Assembly (NCBI GenBank): GCA_944470555.2
Contig: OX104127.1
Span: 143,817,787-143,881,786 of the forward strand
Length of the DNA: 64,000 nucleotides
Direction: 5' to 3'
Source of the DNA: Heterobilharzia americana
Lineage: Eukaryota > Platyhelminthes > Trematoda > Strigeidida > Schistosomatidae
This document shows, in pieces, positions 14,701-28,800 of the stretch (positions are counted from its first letter, which is position 1; every line of letters starts with the position of its first letter). The notes under the pieces are model-generated. The model saw nothing but the letters and a program-made list of their open reading frames with translations, had not been told where the DNA came from and ran no database searches. The position numbers and the translations under genes are program-made.

Positions 14701-16787
14701 TTTCTTAGGAAATACGATGATATTCTCTCATACAAGAAACATTTTTGAACGATATGGATCTAGAATATAATTTTTTAGATATTATATCGTATGAAATAGA
14801 TTAGAAGTTTTGTGATTCTTTGTTAAGTCACCATAGTGTATTGATATGAACTAGTTTTAGTTGCACATAGTATTCGTTTCATTTTTAACTTCATTTGAAG
14901 TCAAAACTCGGTACAATATAAGTATCAAGAAATACACAATACAAAATAATATAAAAACAAGATTAACTGAACATGGTATAGGGAGGATAGATGGGGAGAA
15001 AACAGGAATGATTTACTAAAGAAATAATCACAATGATACATTCGAAAAAGTTGTCGTTTTAAACCTCCTTATTGATCTTGGTTTACAGTTTAATCACATG
15101 TATTTTGTTTTCTGGAACGTCGGGACAAATTTACATCCATAGTTAATATAGTGCCAAAAAGGAACAGAAAGACCGATAGAAATAAGATGAATAGTGTAAG
15201 AAAATAGGGAACATGAAGTGAAGAGTAATAAAACATTTTCTTATGAAGAGTGAATACCTCTTCACATTGTGATTTATTTTGAACTGTTTCATTTATAGTC
15301 TGTAACCACTGATTCCTAGTATTTCGAAAAGCCCAACTAAGTAGCCCACATACTCCTACGCCCTTAAGGCTAACGGTCAGAAATTTCGGCGACTGACGCT
15401 ATTTCCTTTTCAGACTATCTTAAGCTTTCTTTCACTCACATTATACTTCAGCTAAAATTCTGTGTAAATGGAAACTTGACCACCATATCAGTCGATCCAG
15501 GCTTACAGTTTTATCATACATATTATCTTCTTTACCCAAAGATGTACCAGTCTGGTGCACTCACCATTATCATTAAGTTAACAGTGATTGAATACTTTAA
15601 GACTTTGAAAATCCTCGGCCTTCAATAGCAACATGAAACAGCTAAATAACAAGACACAAAGGGTTGCAGTGCTGTAAACTGGACTGTTCGTGGGTGCCAA
15701 AATCAGTATATTTCGACAAACGTTAACCTACCTTTTACCCCTCTACTGATGTTTCCTTCTCTACCTATCTACCCAATCTGACATGAATTCTAAGGTAACT
15801 AATATGGTTTACACGTTCGATCACTTCGTTTCTCACTGTCAGACCATAAATTGATTCAGATCAGTCCTAGATCAGAAAATTGTACTTGAGTAGTGTAAAA
15901 AATCATTTCAAACATTTCCGGATGGTTGTTCAATGTGTTCAGCAGACTACATGTTGTTGGTGTCTTCGCTTACTAGGACTATACCATCTACATGCTTTAG
16001 ACATTAAAAAATATCCGGTAAAATCGACTTCTGGGATTCGAATAGAAAGAAAAAGACTTTCATAAGTATATCCATAACAAAAGCCAAAAAGCTTGCGCGA
16101 CTACCTTTAGATGCTGTTCATATCTACTAGAATTTCTAGTTACCAAAATCACTGGCTACAATAAATCCACTACGAATTTCCAAAACGGTTTCAGCATCCC
16201 ATATAACTAAATTGTCACATTCTTTGATCAGAAGCCAGCGTGTTTTCTAACCTTTATTTGTGAGATGTTGGCTTTCGAGACTTCACCTTTATACTTATTG
16301 AAAGGATATATGAGTAAACTCCAGATTATGTATTCAGAAAAGCACATTTTACACCCTAATACAGCATTCTTAATATTCTTGAGTTACAGGTTTTATGAAG
16401 GACAAGATTTACAAGGTCGTTGAAATAGAACGCATGAATGTTTCAAACGTATGTTATTCCTTAATAGATTGGTTGAAGAAAACCTGTTAGTTTGGATGTT
16501 TATCGTAACTTAATTCACTAGCAACCTGGATTTCAGTTTTATAGAGTAGTATACTTGTATATTCTCTTATCCTTGAGTGTGCAAGTGATAGCGAAAGAAA
16601 ACACCATTATGTGGTGGCTATGGGATAAGTTGGTTTCCACTTTACAAATGATTACAAGTGAATCTGGTTTAACACTACAATCGTGGGTAAATCACCTTTC
16701 TAAAATATGAGAATTATAACAAGACATGTAAGTGAACTATATTGTTTTCAATTAGATTTCAGGCTTCACTGTAATATACATAGCGTT

Positions 16788-16873
<86 letters not shown>

Positions 16874-19800
16874 TGTGAACCAATCAAGATAATTTAGGAG
16901 TCAACGATTGTAAGGATACGGACTGTATACTTCTGAGTAATGAAATTGTCGGCAGTGTAAAGGATAATACGAATGTTCAGAATGGCATTACAACATAAAC
17001 AGATGTTAGGACAAACAGACAAAGTAGATCAAATCTTGGAAAACTACAGTGAGGTCACGTAATACTGGAGAATGAAGGCGGAGAATAAAATGAAGTTGGC
17101 ATGGGAAATAAGTAGTGATGTGAAAGGGGTGACAAAAGTAACCTAGAAAAGAGGGAATGAGAGCATTTTAAAAAATTCATTGGTAAGGTCATTCATTAAA
17201 TCTTCTGTGGGCAAAGCAGGGATAACTGCAAATTCCCTTTGAATACAGAGCTACGGACTGTTCATCCAGATTCTTATAGCTTCAGTTATATGTAGATGGT
17301 AGGTTCGAACTCCATCCCTTTTACTACCACTAATTTAATTATTCTAAAGTACACAATCCACATCCGTGTTATCATTGACTCACAAACTTACGTTGATTGG
17401 TTCATATTTTATGTATGTGTTGACAGCTATGTATATTAGAGGAAAGCCTGAGATCTAATTGAAAACAGTATTGTTCACTTGCATGTCTTATTCTAAATCA
17501 CCTTTTAAAAGAAATATCCCTCTTTATATCCATCCTAGCATTTACGCTCATTTTAAATGAGATACCTAATAAGTTAGTTTAATCGCTATAAAGTAGTACG
17601 TTCAACAGACCAAATTCAAAATGAATTATTACTTCGTCTACATGCTTGATTCATCACCACACAATAGTAGATGTTGCTGATATGAACGCTAGTTGAACAT
17701 TACCGATGTATCAGTAAAAAAGTCATGAAAACCAATTTATATCCTACCCGACTACATACCTAAGAATTCCTGCTTCTGTCATCACTAAAGCTTTTTACTG
17801 CAGACGTTAAATGGTCTTCACACTATTGACTGACTGTGTATAACGAATTTTGTTTCCAGAATTCACAGGCTCTTGAAAAATAAATAAAAACGTAGTTACT
17901 TCACTGGTTTTCGTTATTTTCAAGATATTCCTCATATTTTATCATGAAGTTCGATGTCTACTGTGTTACTTCAAGAGAATACTTCTGGGGTAATTATAAT
18001 TTAATAGATATACTGTTTATTAATAAAAACCACTATCGAAAGTCGCTGGCACTGGAAAGTATTTTGTATTTGCTCTGCGACTATTTTTTAGATGAGTTTT
18101 TATTTATGTTTTCTAGAAGAAACAGCTGATTTAACTTTGAATGTTGTACACTTCGATAGATTACCGAAAGCTGAACTAGTAACGACCAGTTGTTGATATG
18201 TTTTCGTCTAGCCTGTAGGTAGATACTTTGTTGCAGGGGACCCGTAGAGCAGTATGAGTTTAGTGGTGGCCAAGAGAATCTGGAAAGGGAAGAGAGGAAA
18301 AGAAAAAGGTGAGCTAATGACTCAGCAAGTACAAACTTATCGAGATTATTACTGCAGGGACGATCAAAAAATGCTTCTGTGTTGAAATGCATCGAATAAC
18401 TTGATTCAACCTGATAATTTGTGATGAATGACAATAAAGTGTATTGCACATTTTGAATACTACTGCAAAATAAAATGACTATAGATTACAGTGATCAAAA
18501 ACAAAGTGTTTGTGAGATGTCGATTGATGTACGGTAACTGCACGTTTCATCTATTAGCCGCCGATTTCAGTTTGTTAATTTTTTAAAGCATTCTGTTTTA
18601 TTTGTTACAGATGTCTAGTTTTTATGTATCCTTCATCGTCTAATGCTTCAGTGTTTTACCTGGTTTTTTAGGGAAATTATTCACATTTCTAAATTATTAA
18701 TTGTGTTTTATGTCTTTACCCATATTCTTCTTGATGTACATTTTTTTTTCCAGGTGATGCGACACAACCTATGCTAGACAGCAAATTGTTAGCTAAGCTA
18801 AGAGACTTTTTTCGAACCAGACCTACCGCTGCATCCTTACGTTCTCGTGGAATTCTGAAAAGTAAGCACTAGGTATTTAATGCCTACTTTATATAATTTC
18901 CTATTACAAAAGTTTTCATTCATATGTGTCTAAATTTTATCTTTAAAAGTCAATTGATTGGAAAGGGAATGATGTTATCCGTGACACTTTTCTTAACTAG
19001 ATATCCAAGAAATTAGTTGGGTACTTGAGACATTCAACTTAGTAGTGAACAAAATAAATTTTATATTCTGACTTTGAGTATCAAGTTTTCGCAGAATAAG
19101 GATTTTAAACATTGATGTTTTTCCCGGTATCACTAGACAGAATATCGTCATTGTTAGTTTAACAAATTTACTTCAAAGCTTCAGCAGATCCGAGATTTGA
19201 TGAAATCGTATTATCTTTATCGTGAGATATTAGGATTCAGTGGACCGTTTAACTCTTCTCATACATATTAACCATTCACTCCAAAGGAAATTGCATAAAA
19301 ATAGATTGTACTCAGAATAATCGACAAACTATGACCAGATTGTGAAAGAAGAGCATGACGCTAATTCCCACCTAAAAATCGATTTATAATATAAAATTAT
19401 TCTGCGTATCTTTTTTGTTTTTTAACAAGTTTGTTTATGTGAAAAATATATAAATAGCAGAATTTCTATTATTACTGTACTTGTAATTTTCCGTTGGTGT
19501 ACCGGGCCGAATTGCTCAACCTCTGTTGGCAGATGGGCCCCTATGCGGGTGCCCCGATACTGCTGGATATTCATGATTTTACATTGTATATTATTTTGTA
19601 TTATTGTCATTATTATATTGTATAACAACGGGAAATTACGAGTATCATATCAAAAACTGATACTTGTTGTACAAGAAGTGGCTATTGTGCTCCAGTGGCT
19701 TAATGGATAGCGCTGTGGCGTTTGAAGCGATGGGCACTGGGTTCGAGACTCAATAGGAACAACATCACTCACTAGCTAATGAGTCGCAGATAGGACGAAA

Positions 19801-22800
19801 CGTGCATCCTGGTTTTCTCTGCTACTTACCAGGATTTATATAACAAAATTTGTAAATAACTCATTGAACACTGATTTGACTGATTGTCATATAGCCTTGG
19901 TGGTATAAATAAGGCTCATATAAATGGAAAGTTTATAAGTACATGTTAAAGAAAGGGGACAGAGTTATGTTGTTTGCCTGCTGGATTTTTTTTTCATCAG
20001 TAAACTGGTTCTTTCATTGAAAGAATACAAGCGTCCACTCTTTTTCAAGGAATAGTTCATCATTCTCAATGATATTTATTGAACTGTTCATGTAATTAGC
20101 AGTAACAGGGCATACTATTATCATACGTAATATAAATAGAATTAGTTACATTTTCGATTCTATATACCACCAGCAAACAATATACCTCGCTGTTTTAATT
20201 ATGTATTATAATCTGCAAATGAAATAAATATGTGTATGGTAGTGAATTAGTGGAAAATTTACTGAAATCACCCAGTCATGAAAAGTACTCTCATTAAGAT
20301 TTATCTGCGTCTATTGATAATCTCCTGAGTGTGAGGAAAACTAAATCATTATCTAGTCTTTAGATGTTTTGGTAACATCAAAACTAGGTGGTCTTATTTT
20401 ACTATAAAGAGTGAACCTTTGGGATTGTAGTAGGATGTAATTCCAGCTTACATTTTTTCCTGTGGTTTTGCATGCCAACAAACTTTAATGAAAAGATCAG
20501 GTGGAAAATCAATTATCATACTAATTTCGTTATATGTTATCAAGACAATCGGTGTTATATACAATACAAGGGTAATTTGTTCTCATACCTATGAAGTAAA
20601 CGACAGAATGACTTAACATACAACTGATGTATAGAACAATTATAAGCTGATAAATCTAATAACCGTTTTAAGTTTGATTCACACTAACCTTAGATTGTTT
20701 AAAGTAATTGAAATTCGCAATGCAATGGGATATATATCTCATGCCTTCTTGAGTTTCTTTGCATGCTTGCCAGTAGACGGAATTGACTTTTTGAAGTTTA
20801 ACAAGTTTGTTTTTATGATCACTGAAGTAATGATTCATTTTAAACTTTCAAATTTCATCTTCAGATGAATCTGTGTTTGCCTCCACAATTATGCAAGTCT
20901 GTGAAAATGAAAATTCTGATGTTCCTAACTTTGTTATCCGTGCTATTCGTGCCATTGAAGCTCGAGGTAATTAATTTTAAAGTTTATTTTACTGTAGTAT
21001 CCAATTTATCTTCCTAAGAACTATACTTTTCGAGGTTATATATCCTGTTTCACTTCTGTGTTTTTTTAGTTCATCATTGTTTCTCACTTATTTACATTCA
21101 TACAGAGTAATGGGAAGGCCAAGGTTATCATTTTGACTATTTGAGATAGACATGGTTTTGGGAGACTTGTATAATAATACCGGGTGGTAATTGAAAGTGA
21201 AATGAAAATTTGGACTGTGAACGGATTTGGACCAGCGACCACTTGGTTTCGGATCTGTTGTTCTACCAACTGAGCTCGAGCCATCAGACACCCGATGATC
21301 ACTGGTTGGAATCATGCTATAGTCTGAATTCTCATTTCACCTTTAATCATCACCCAGCATCAAGACAAAGATTATCTGAAATCTGTAATGTATTAATTAG
21401 TGTTTTACATTTTGAAAAATCTGATCACACACAGACTTGTTGATTTGTTTATATAAAAATTTACGAAAACTTCGATTAAGTCAATAGGAAACACAAAAAT
21501 ATAAGGGGCAGAATGAAAACAAACGGCTATCTTAAATAGTCAAAAGGATAATCAATATGATGCTCCTCCTCTCTAATTCAAGTAGATTTATATACGGATG
21601 ACTGACTAGGAAGCCAGCGTGAGTACGATCAAGCAGTAGTAACACGTCACGAGCTCACATGACAGTCGGATAAAAACCTTGATGATTGAAGTGAAATAAA
21701 GGTCTGGTCAGGAGCCGGGTCTCGTAGCTGAGATGATAGAGCACCGGACCAGAAACCCGGTGGTCGCTGGTTCGTATCCCACCGTGGACCGAATTTCCAT
21801 TTCACCTTTGACCACCGTCCAGTATCAAAATGTAATTAACATCACTCTTGATATGGAAATTAAAATCAGTACTATCAATGTAGTTTCTAAGTGAGTACAA
21901 ATTATTTTGAATACATAAAGAGGGTTAAAATTTATGGATGGCTAGAGTAAAATGATCTCAGTCGATCCTATAGGTGCAAGTGACAAAGGTCCATTTTCAT
22001 CTGTTACAAATCATATTTTAAAAATTAGTCATAGGATAGCCACCAAAACCGTTGACATTGATTGGTCACTAGAGGGTAACTAACTTCATGTTATGCTGAT
22101 CGAATTTTATTGATCATTTTTCAATGCAGCCACCAGACTAGGCGACTCAGCATCTGCAGATATTGGAGATACGTCTTACTGATGAGTGCAAATAAGCACG
22201 AAACCTAAATCCAGGGCTTTCTTCTGGTTGCCTACATCCAATTAACATTAAAACAGTTTTTAAAGAATTACATAAAAGTGGGGGAGGGGGATGAGTGCTT
22301 AAATGTATCGAAACTCCAGCCCACTTTGTGTGTGCAAAATTAATTGGTACTCACTTTGAACCTACCTTGGTGGTATTGATTTTAATTTCAATACCAAGAG
22401 TGATGTGATTCAGATTTTGCTTCGTTCTGCCTTTCATGTCCTTACTGACTTAATCGACCTTTCATAAATTTTCATGTAAATAGTTCAGGTCAGAATTTTT
22501 GAAATGTCTAGCACTAATACATTACATATTTCAAATAATTTTCGTCATCTCATTACGCTATGTAGATTTATCAACTGGACTTCTTGCTTTTATTTACATT
22601 CGTTTGGACATAATATAAACGTTATAAGTAAACCGCTATTCAATTAATGTATGTAATCCAGTCCTACAGGATGTCAGTTGGGACCCGAATAGCTCAGTGA
22701 TGGCGTCGCTGACTGCAGCACAGAGTGACGCGGATTTGAATTTCACTGGAGACATCAGTTCCCTGGAGGTTGCATACACACCTTGCTGACGAGTTTCGAC

Positions 22801-25800
22801 AAGCACGAAACTTAGGTGAGACAAGGCTTTCGGCCGATTGCCTCCAACCAACTAACATCTATCAATGTGCACCGAGATGCTGAGGCTCCTAGCTTACTGG
22901 ACACATTGCAAAACGACCAACAGAATTCGACCAGTACTCAAAACTAGACAACATAAGATTAGCTACTCTCCAGTGACCAATCAGTGTATGCTATTCAGTT
23001 GCAATTGTTCTAATAAGCTGCAAACTGTGGTAATATATATGCCTATTTTTGAATGTTACTCGTGGAGTATTTCAAGTAATGGCTAGTTTCATCTCAACAA
23101 GTACTTACAGCAAAGTTAGATTTAAGTTCGAAATTTCAATTATGACTTTATGGTTAATTCATACATGATAAAACTTAACGGACACAATTCAAGCAGTTGG
23201 AAATTTATGACTAAAATTGGTTAATGCCTAGACAATTAATTATAAATGTTTTCCCACCAACCTATATAGCTTGAAATGGAATTATGTTTAAGACATGCAG
23301 TTTTGTTGCTAAAAGGCCTGATGTCAGTAAATATCACTTGTCAAACAGTTTAGGTATGTACCATAGATTTAAAGTGATTGGCACCTACGTATACAGATTA
23401 GTAGTACATATGAGTGGCTCTTGGCCATACATAGTCTTAGAACTGTAAGCACTTTTATGTCTTTCAAGAATGTGTAGTGGTTGACGAAAGTCATATGGAC
23501 GAATAAATGGGTTCAGTGTTCTTGCTAGTGATTAAAGACTTTTCTTTCTTTTTCCTATGGGGATATCATGTGTTTAATGGGTGTTTTGGAAAAATAGGTC
23601 ACTTCGTTTGCCATTTATATTATTATTACAATGATCTTTGCTGACTGTTAACTAGATTATTTCTAATCGACTGGTGTACTGTTCTCAGTATGCGGGTATG
23701 ATTATTGGAGTTGTACTTCTGTGTTACAATCCTGCCGATGTCTTTTATGCATACCCTCATCTGAAGGTAATAATTTATCTCCCTGTAGATATTCTACGTC
23801 AAGTTCATCCGAATACTGCAGATTACCCCTCTTTGAAATATATCTCATATCAATTGACTATCTGAGATAGCCGTGGTTTTTCAGACTACTATTGATACTA
23901 GGTGATGATTGAAGAGGAAGTGAAAATTTGAACTGCAACCGGATTCGAACCAGCAACCACCGGGTTTCCGACCCGATGCTGTACCAACTGAGCTACGAGA
24001 CCCAACTGCTGACGAGATTTTCATTTCACTTCAGTCGTCATTGCTGTTTCCGCTTCATCGGCATAGTGAGTATTTTCGAAACCAGACGTAATAATTGTTG
24101 TGTTTTGCTGAGGACTTCTCAACCTGTGGGTCACTCAGTTGAAGTTAGGTGGACATCAAACTTATTGTTAAGACTAACTCAACTCCACCATATCTGGGCT
24201 GTAATTCAAAATACTGATTCATCGGAATAAAATTCATCAAATAAGGTGTAACGTTTTACATAAACGCAGATGATTAAATGTTGATTAGTCACGGGAGTGC
24301 AACCAATTTCATGTTGTGTAGCCCTGAGTGCAGATCGAATTCTATCGATCATATTTGCAATGTGGCCACCAAGCTAGGAAGCTCAGCATCTCGGTGCACA
24401 TTAGTAGATGTTAGTTGGTTGGAGGCAATCGGTAGTCTTGGCCCGAATAGCTCAGTGGTAAAGTCGCTGACTACAACACTGGGTGACGGGGGTTCGAATC
24501 TCAGGCAGGACATCAGTTCCGCTGAGGTTGCAGATACGCCTTGCTGATGAGTGCCGAAAAGCACGAAACCTAGGTTGAGCAGGGCTTCCTGCCGATTGCC
24601 TCCAACCAATTAACAGATGATTATACTTCCCTTACGAAATAGCTAATGTAGTGTGTAAGAATCTTCAATGATTATCACATGGTAATTAATATGTAGTGTT
24701 TTATAAATTTCGGTAATATTTCGAACAAAACTACTACCTGTGATTGAATCAATTGTTGGAATTACTTATTGTATGTACACTTTTTCCTTGATTTATCAAC
24801 ACAATAACCTGTATATGTAGAAATTAAGCTGTAAGTGTATTCCTTCTTCAAGAATGATGATTATTAAATTCTCGCTATTCCCTCCCTCTCTCTCTCTCTC
24901 TCGTTTGTTTATAAATATTAGGACTTGATCATGTTGGGATTTATCGATTAAATGGAAATGGTGCTACAATACAAAAGCTTCGTTGCGCTGTTAACCAGTG
25001 TAAGCTGAAAATGTTCACCTTATTTTATTTCTTTCTATACATTCCTTTATTTACACATTTTATTAAATTATATAATGTTTGCATAAAGTCAGTATAGTAA
25101 AATATTTTTTTCACTTGTATGTCACAAAAATGATTTTAAAAGTAGGCACTTCGAAAGAATAGTGCCTATCCCGCTAAACACTAAGATGGAACTAATGGAA
25201 AATTTTGATGTAGTAGAGCTTTCTGGGTTTCTTCTTTCTTGTTACCTGTAAGTGTAGTATACAGATAATAATAAAAAACAACATCAAACTGAGCCGTAAA
25301 CGAATGTTTTAAATCTTATCATTGTCCTTTACTTGGTTGTGGCTCGCAGAAGAATCTAGGAAGCTCGTCTCATTCTATTTGGGATTCGTCAGCTGGAAGT
25401 ATGTGCACCCCAGTCGGTGATGTTGTTCCCACCGAGACTTGAACCTTGTACTCATCGCTTCAAACGCTAAGGCGTTATCCACTAGACCACAGAGGTACAA
25501 TAGCCACCTCTTATACAATGGGTATTAATTATTACTGTCCATAGATGATACGTAGTGACAAAAGGCAGCCAATAGGGGATTTTTCAAGTCGTGATCAGAT
25601 CACGTTCAGGTCATGACTTATGCATGCACTGACATGAGGACCTGATTGGAGAAATTCGACCTCATACAAGAAATCTGACTGGTTCATTTATGGCTTCACT
25701 TTCTAAGAGTTTTGTAACTACATACATGTCATGTATTTGTCTAATAAAAGTTGTTATCGCTGTTCTTGCAGTCACAGGCCGTCTTTGTCTTCTAATTTTT

Positions 25801-28800
25801 CCGCGGCTCAGAGAAGTAGAAGGTACTGAGTGAGGTCAGTCGTAAAGATATTCGGTTGAAGTGTCTATTGAGTCTGAGTATTCATTATACCCACGCGCGC
25901 AACCCCACCACTTGGTCACAACAATAGATATGATGCTTATAATTCTCCATTGGATTCTTCTGCTAGCCACAACCAAGTAAATTACCATAATTAACATTCA
26001 AGCAAGTTCATATACCAATAGAGGTCTAACAATTCGATCCAGTAAAACAGCGGAGAATTACAAGTATATCCATAAATAATAATAACTTATCACTATCTGT
26101 TGGAATTTTTGACCTTTCTCGTCGTTGATTTAGATCATCCTCATAAATATCTGTCTACGCAATCTAAGGAAGATTATTCACCCTTTCCTGATACACAGTT
26201 ATGAACTAAACTTGATATTCGTACCTGTCGAATTCAATTAATTTAAGAATGCACAGTATTAGTCGTATTTTAATGCAACTATCTTCCATTGAAAGATATT
26301 TAAGAAGATATTCTCGTATTTTCATCTTTATATCTTTTTAATACACGTGAATTTGTACATTATTATGATGTAAGCTTTTGACGGTAAACAGTGAAACTTC
26401 TATCAAAACAATAATGATTAGTTTTTTCAATTACTGAGAAACATTCTTTTGGATGATGGTTATTGTTAATCATTTAAGAAAAAATTTTTAAAGAATTAGC
26501 TTTTATCATGAAATTTAATGTGCTGTTAAGTTAAAACACAAGGAAAGATAATCTGTTCTCAGTGAGTGTATCAGATTTACTTTGGATACATTCCTAAAAT
26601 ATTTATATGATCCTCTTAATTATTTTCATGCCTATCAACAATGAATTAGTCACATAAACCAAGTTAATGCAGATAACTGTGTTGAGTTCTGAATGCATTA
26701 CTTCTACATTACGGTCAGTAACATAAAATTTAAGTGTTAAAGGAACTGAAATACATAAAAAAGCTCTCATAGATAATAACTATTCGCTAACGTTTATTAA
26801 GAAATTTGTGAGAACATATAAGACACACAGCCTCCATTGTGTTACCTTATAAAGAAGGAACATTAGAAACTTTACGTATGATCCTCAATAAAGCCGGAAT
26901 TAGAGTGACATTTAAACCTACAAACTCACTCAGAGATAAGCTTTGCCGACTGGCTTAAGGATCCGATAGAACCAACTAAGCAAAATAATCTAATCTATCA
27001 AATTCCATGTCATGACTATGAGGTCAAGTACATAGGTCAAACTAGCCGGTTGGTGTCAGTTAGGTTCGTGGAACATAGGAATTTAACTAAATATAGAATG
27101 ATAGACTGCAATAAGATCAATAATCAAGAAAAATACTCGGCTATTGCAATGCATGCGTTAACACACAATAGGGTGAGATAAAACCACTGTACTTAAGTCC
27201 AATATATTTAGGTGGAGAGAGCGAGGGAGATTGACTACTGAATCTTTTTTCATCAAATCAACACGCAACATATGTAATAGGAATAATGCAACACCCAAAC
27301 CAGAGATATGGGGAATTTTACCACCAATAAAAACAAATAATATGAGATGACAGAACTATAAAAAGCGGATGTCAAAAGTGGTGTAATTACATTGATATTG
27401 ATTATGAGCAGTGATAATTTATGCTGGAAACGCCGTCATCAAGTAAATAATACTGTATCACTCACTGTGTGTTATAAACCAAATAAACAAATCTAATATG
27501 GGATCAGTTATATTGAACTTCATGTTAGAGGTGAAGTTTGTTGAACCGCCTATCACTTGTACACTGTGTGTTTCATCCACCTGATATAACTGATTCATTG
27601 CTTTTAATCTTAGAATTTTGACACTGAGGAACTTCAGTTCCTTATCAGGATTTAAATGACATTGAATGCGTTAAAGCGTATGATACCTCCCGTTTTTTTT
27701 TGAATCGTTGCCTAAAGTTTGAGTGGTACAAAATCTAAGCAACAGTTCTGTATTAGTTTTTATGATAACAGGAGACCTTGTGCATTGTATCCGCATCTTT
27801 AAAACAGCGCCTTTTCTGTCTTTCTTTTCGAGTAATTTGAATATAGTATAAGGGTTTTTATATGGTACCGTCGTTGATTGGACCGAATTGATCGATCTCT
27901 ATTAGCATATGGGCTCCTGTGCGGATGCCTCGATATTGTCAGCAATCTAGTTATGTTAGTGATGGAACGTGGCTGGCAGTGGAATCCAGGATGCGCATTT
28001 CGTCCTATTTTGGACTCACTGGTCATCTGGATGTACCTGCTTCCCAGTGAGTGTTGTTCCCACCGAGATTCGGACTCGAGAGCGATCGCTTCAAAAGCCA
28101 GCGCGCCATCGAGCCATAATAGCCACTTCTTGTGCCGTGATCCATCATTAACATAATTAGATTGCTGGCAATATCGAGACATCCGCAAAGGAGCCCATAT
28201 ACTAATGGAGACCGATCAATTCGGTCCAATCAACGACGGTATGATATAAAAAGAATTAGACTAAAAAAACTATACCCGTCGCACAAGAAGTGGCTATCGT
28301 GGCTCGATGGCGCGCTGGCTTTTGAAGCGATCGCTCTCGAGTCCGAATCCCGGTGGGAACAACAACACTCACTGGAAAGCAGGTACATCCAGTTGACCAG
28401 TGAGTCCTAAATAGGACGAAATGCGCATCCTGGATTCCACTGCTAACCACAATTCATCATTAGCATAATTTGAATATAGTTTACAAATGATTATGTTGAT
28501 AAAAAGGGGGCAACATAATTGCCTTTTATTTCACTTTGACCTATAATGATATTTTATCATTTATTTAACAAAAGTAGACATTTTTCGTCTTCTTTAATTA
28601 CATCATATGATCATTTCAATGGAAAATGGTTAGAAGAGAAATATAAAAGTAACGTATTTATTACTGTTGTTATCATTTTTCACGTGTGTTCTTACTTAGT
28701 AAAGTTTAATGTTTAGTACTTCAAATCGATAAATCAGTTGTGTGTTTCTAATTTTTTTAATCTTAAAACTATTACTAAATTGTTAACTAGACTATGAAGG

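Larger units (their letters stand above)
7338..18753 (+). other. RhoGAP intron c-d, 11.4 kb
   Basis: The largest intron. Recognised content: an S1 SINE remnant (11.4 kb), an RTE-like LINE on minus (12.3-13.7 kb), and CA/AT and AT microsatellites. The rest (7.3-10.7, 13.7-16.8, 16.9-18.7 kb) is AT-rich with no motif I can name, including an unassigned 122-codon minus-strand frame at 18081-18449. Confidence 0.6.
20967..24921 (+). other. RhoGAP intron e-f
   Basis: 3955 bases, dense in short SINE copies of types S3 and S4 (21.2, 21.7, 22.1, 22.7, 23.9 and 24.4 kb). Between them there is only AT-rich sequence; 23.0-23.9 kb shows nothing recognisable. Confidence 0.6.

Noticed and set aside
16790..16869. 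Tandem repeats as a possible CRISPR array or origin
   Set aside because: Plain AT dinucleotide microsatellite with no spacers; the genome is eukaryotic.
17300..17330. B box-like GGTTCGAACTCC
   Set aside because: There is no convincing A box or repeat body upstream, so it is an isolated match.
18081..18449. 122-codon minus-strand frame as a gene
   Set aside because: No motif, no splice partners, low-complexity composition and no repeat match; expected by chance in a window of this size.
21715..21795. tRNA gene-like sequences (also at 22.7, 23.95 and 24.45 kb)
   Set aside because: A and B boxes are present, but the anticodon loop is abnormal, acceptor stems do not close, and each is fused to a repeat body found several times, so these are SINE heads.
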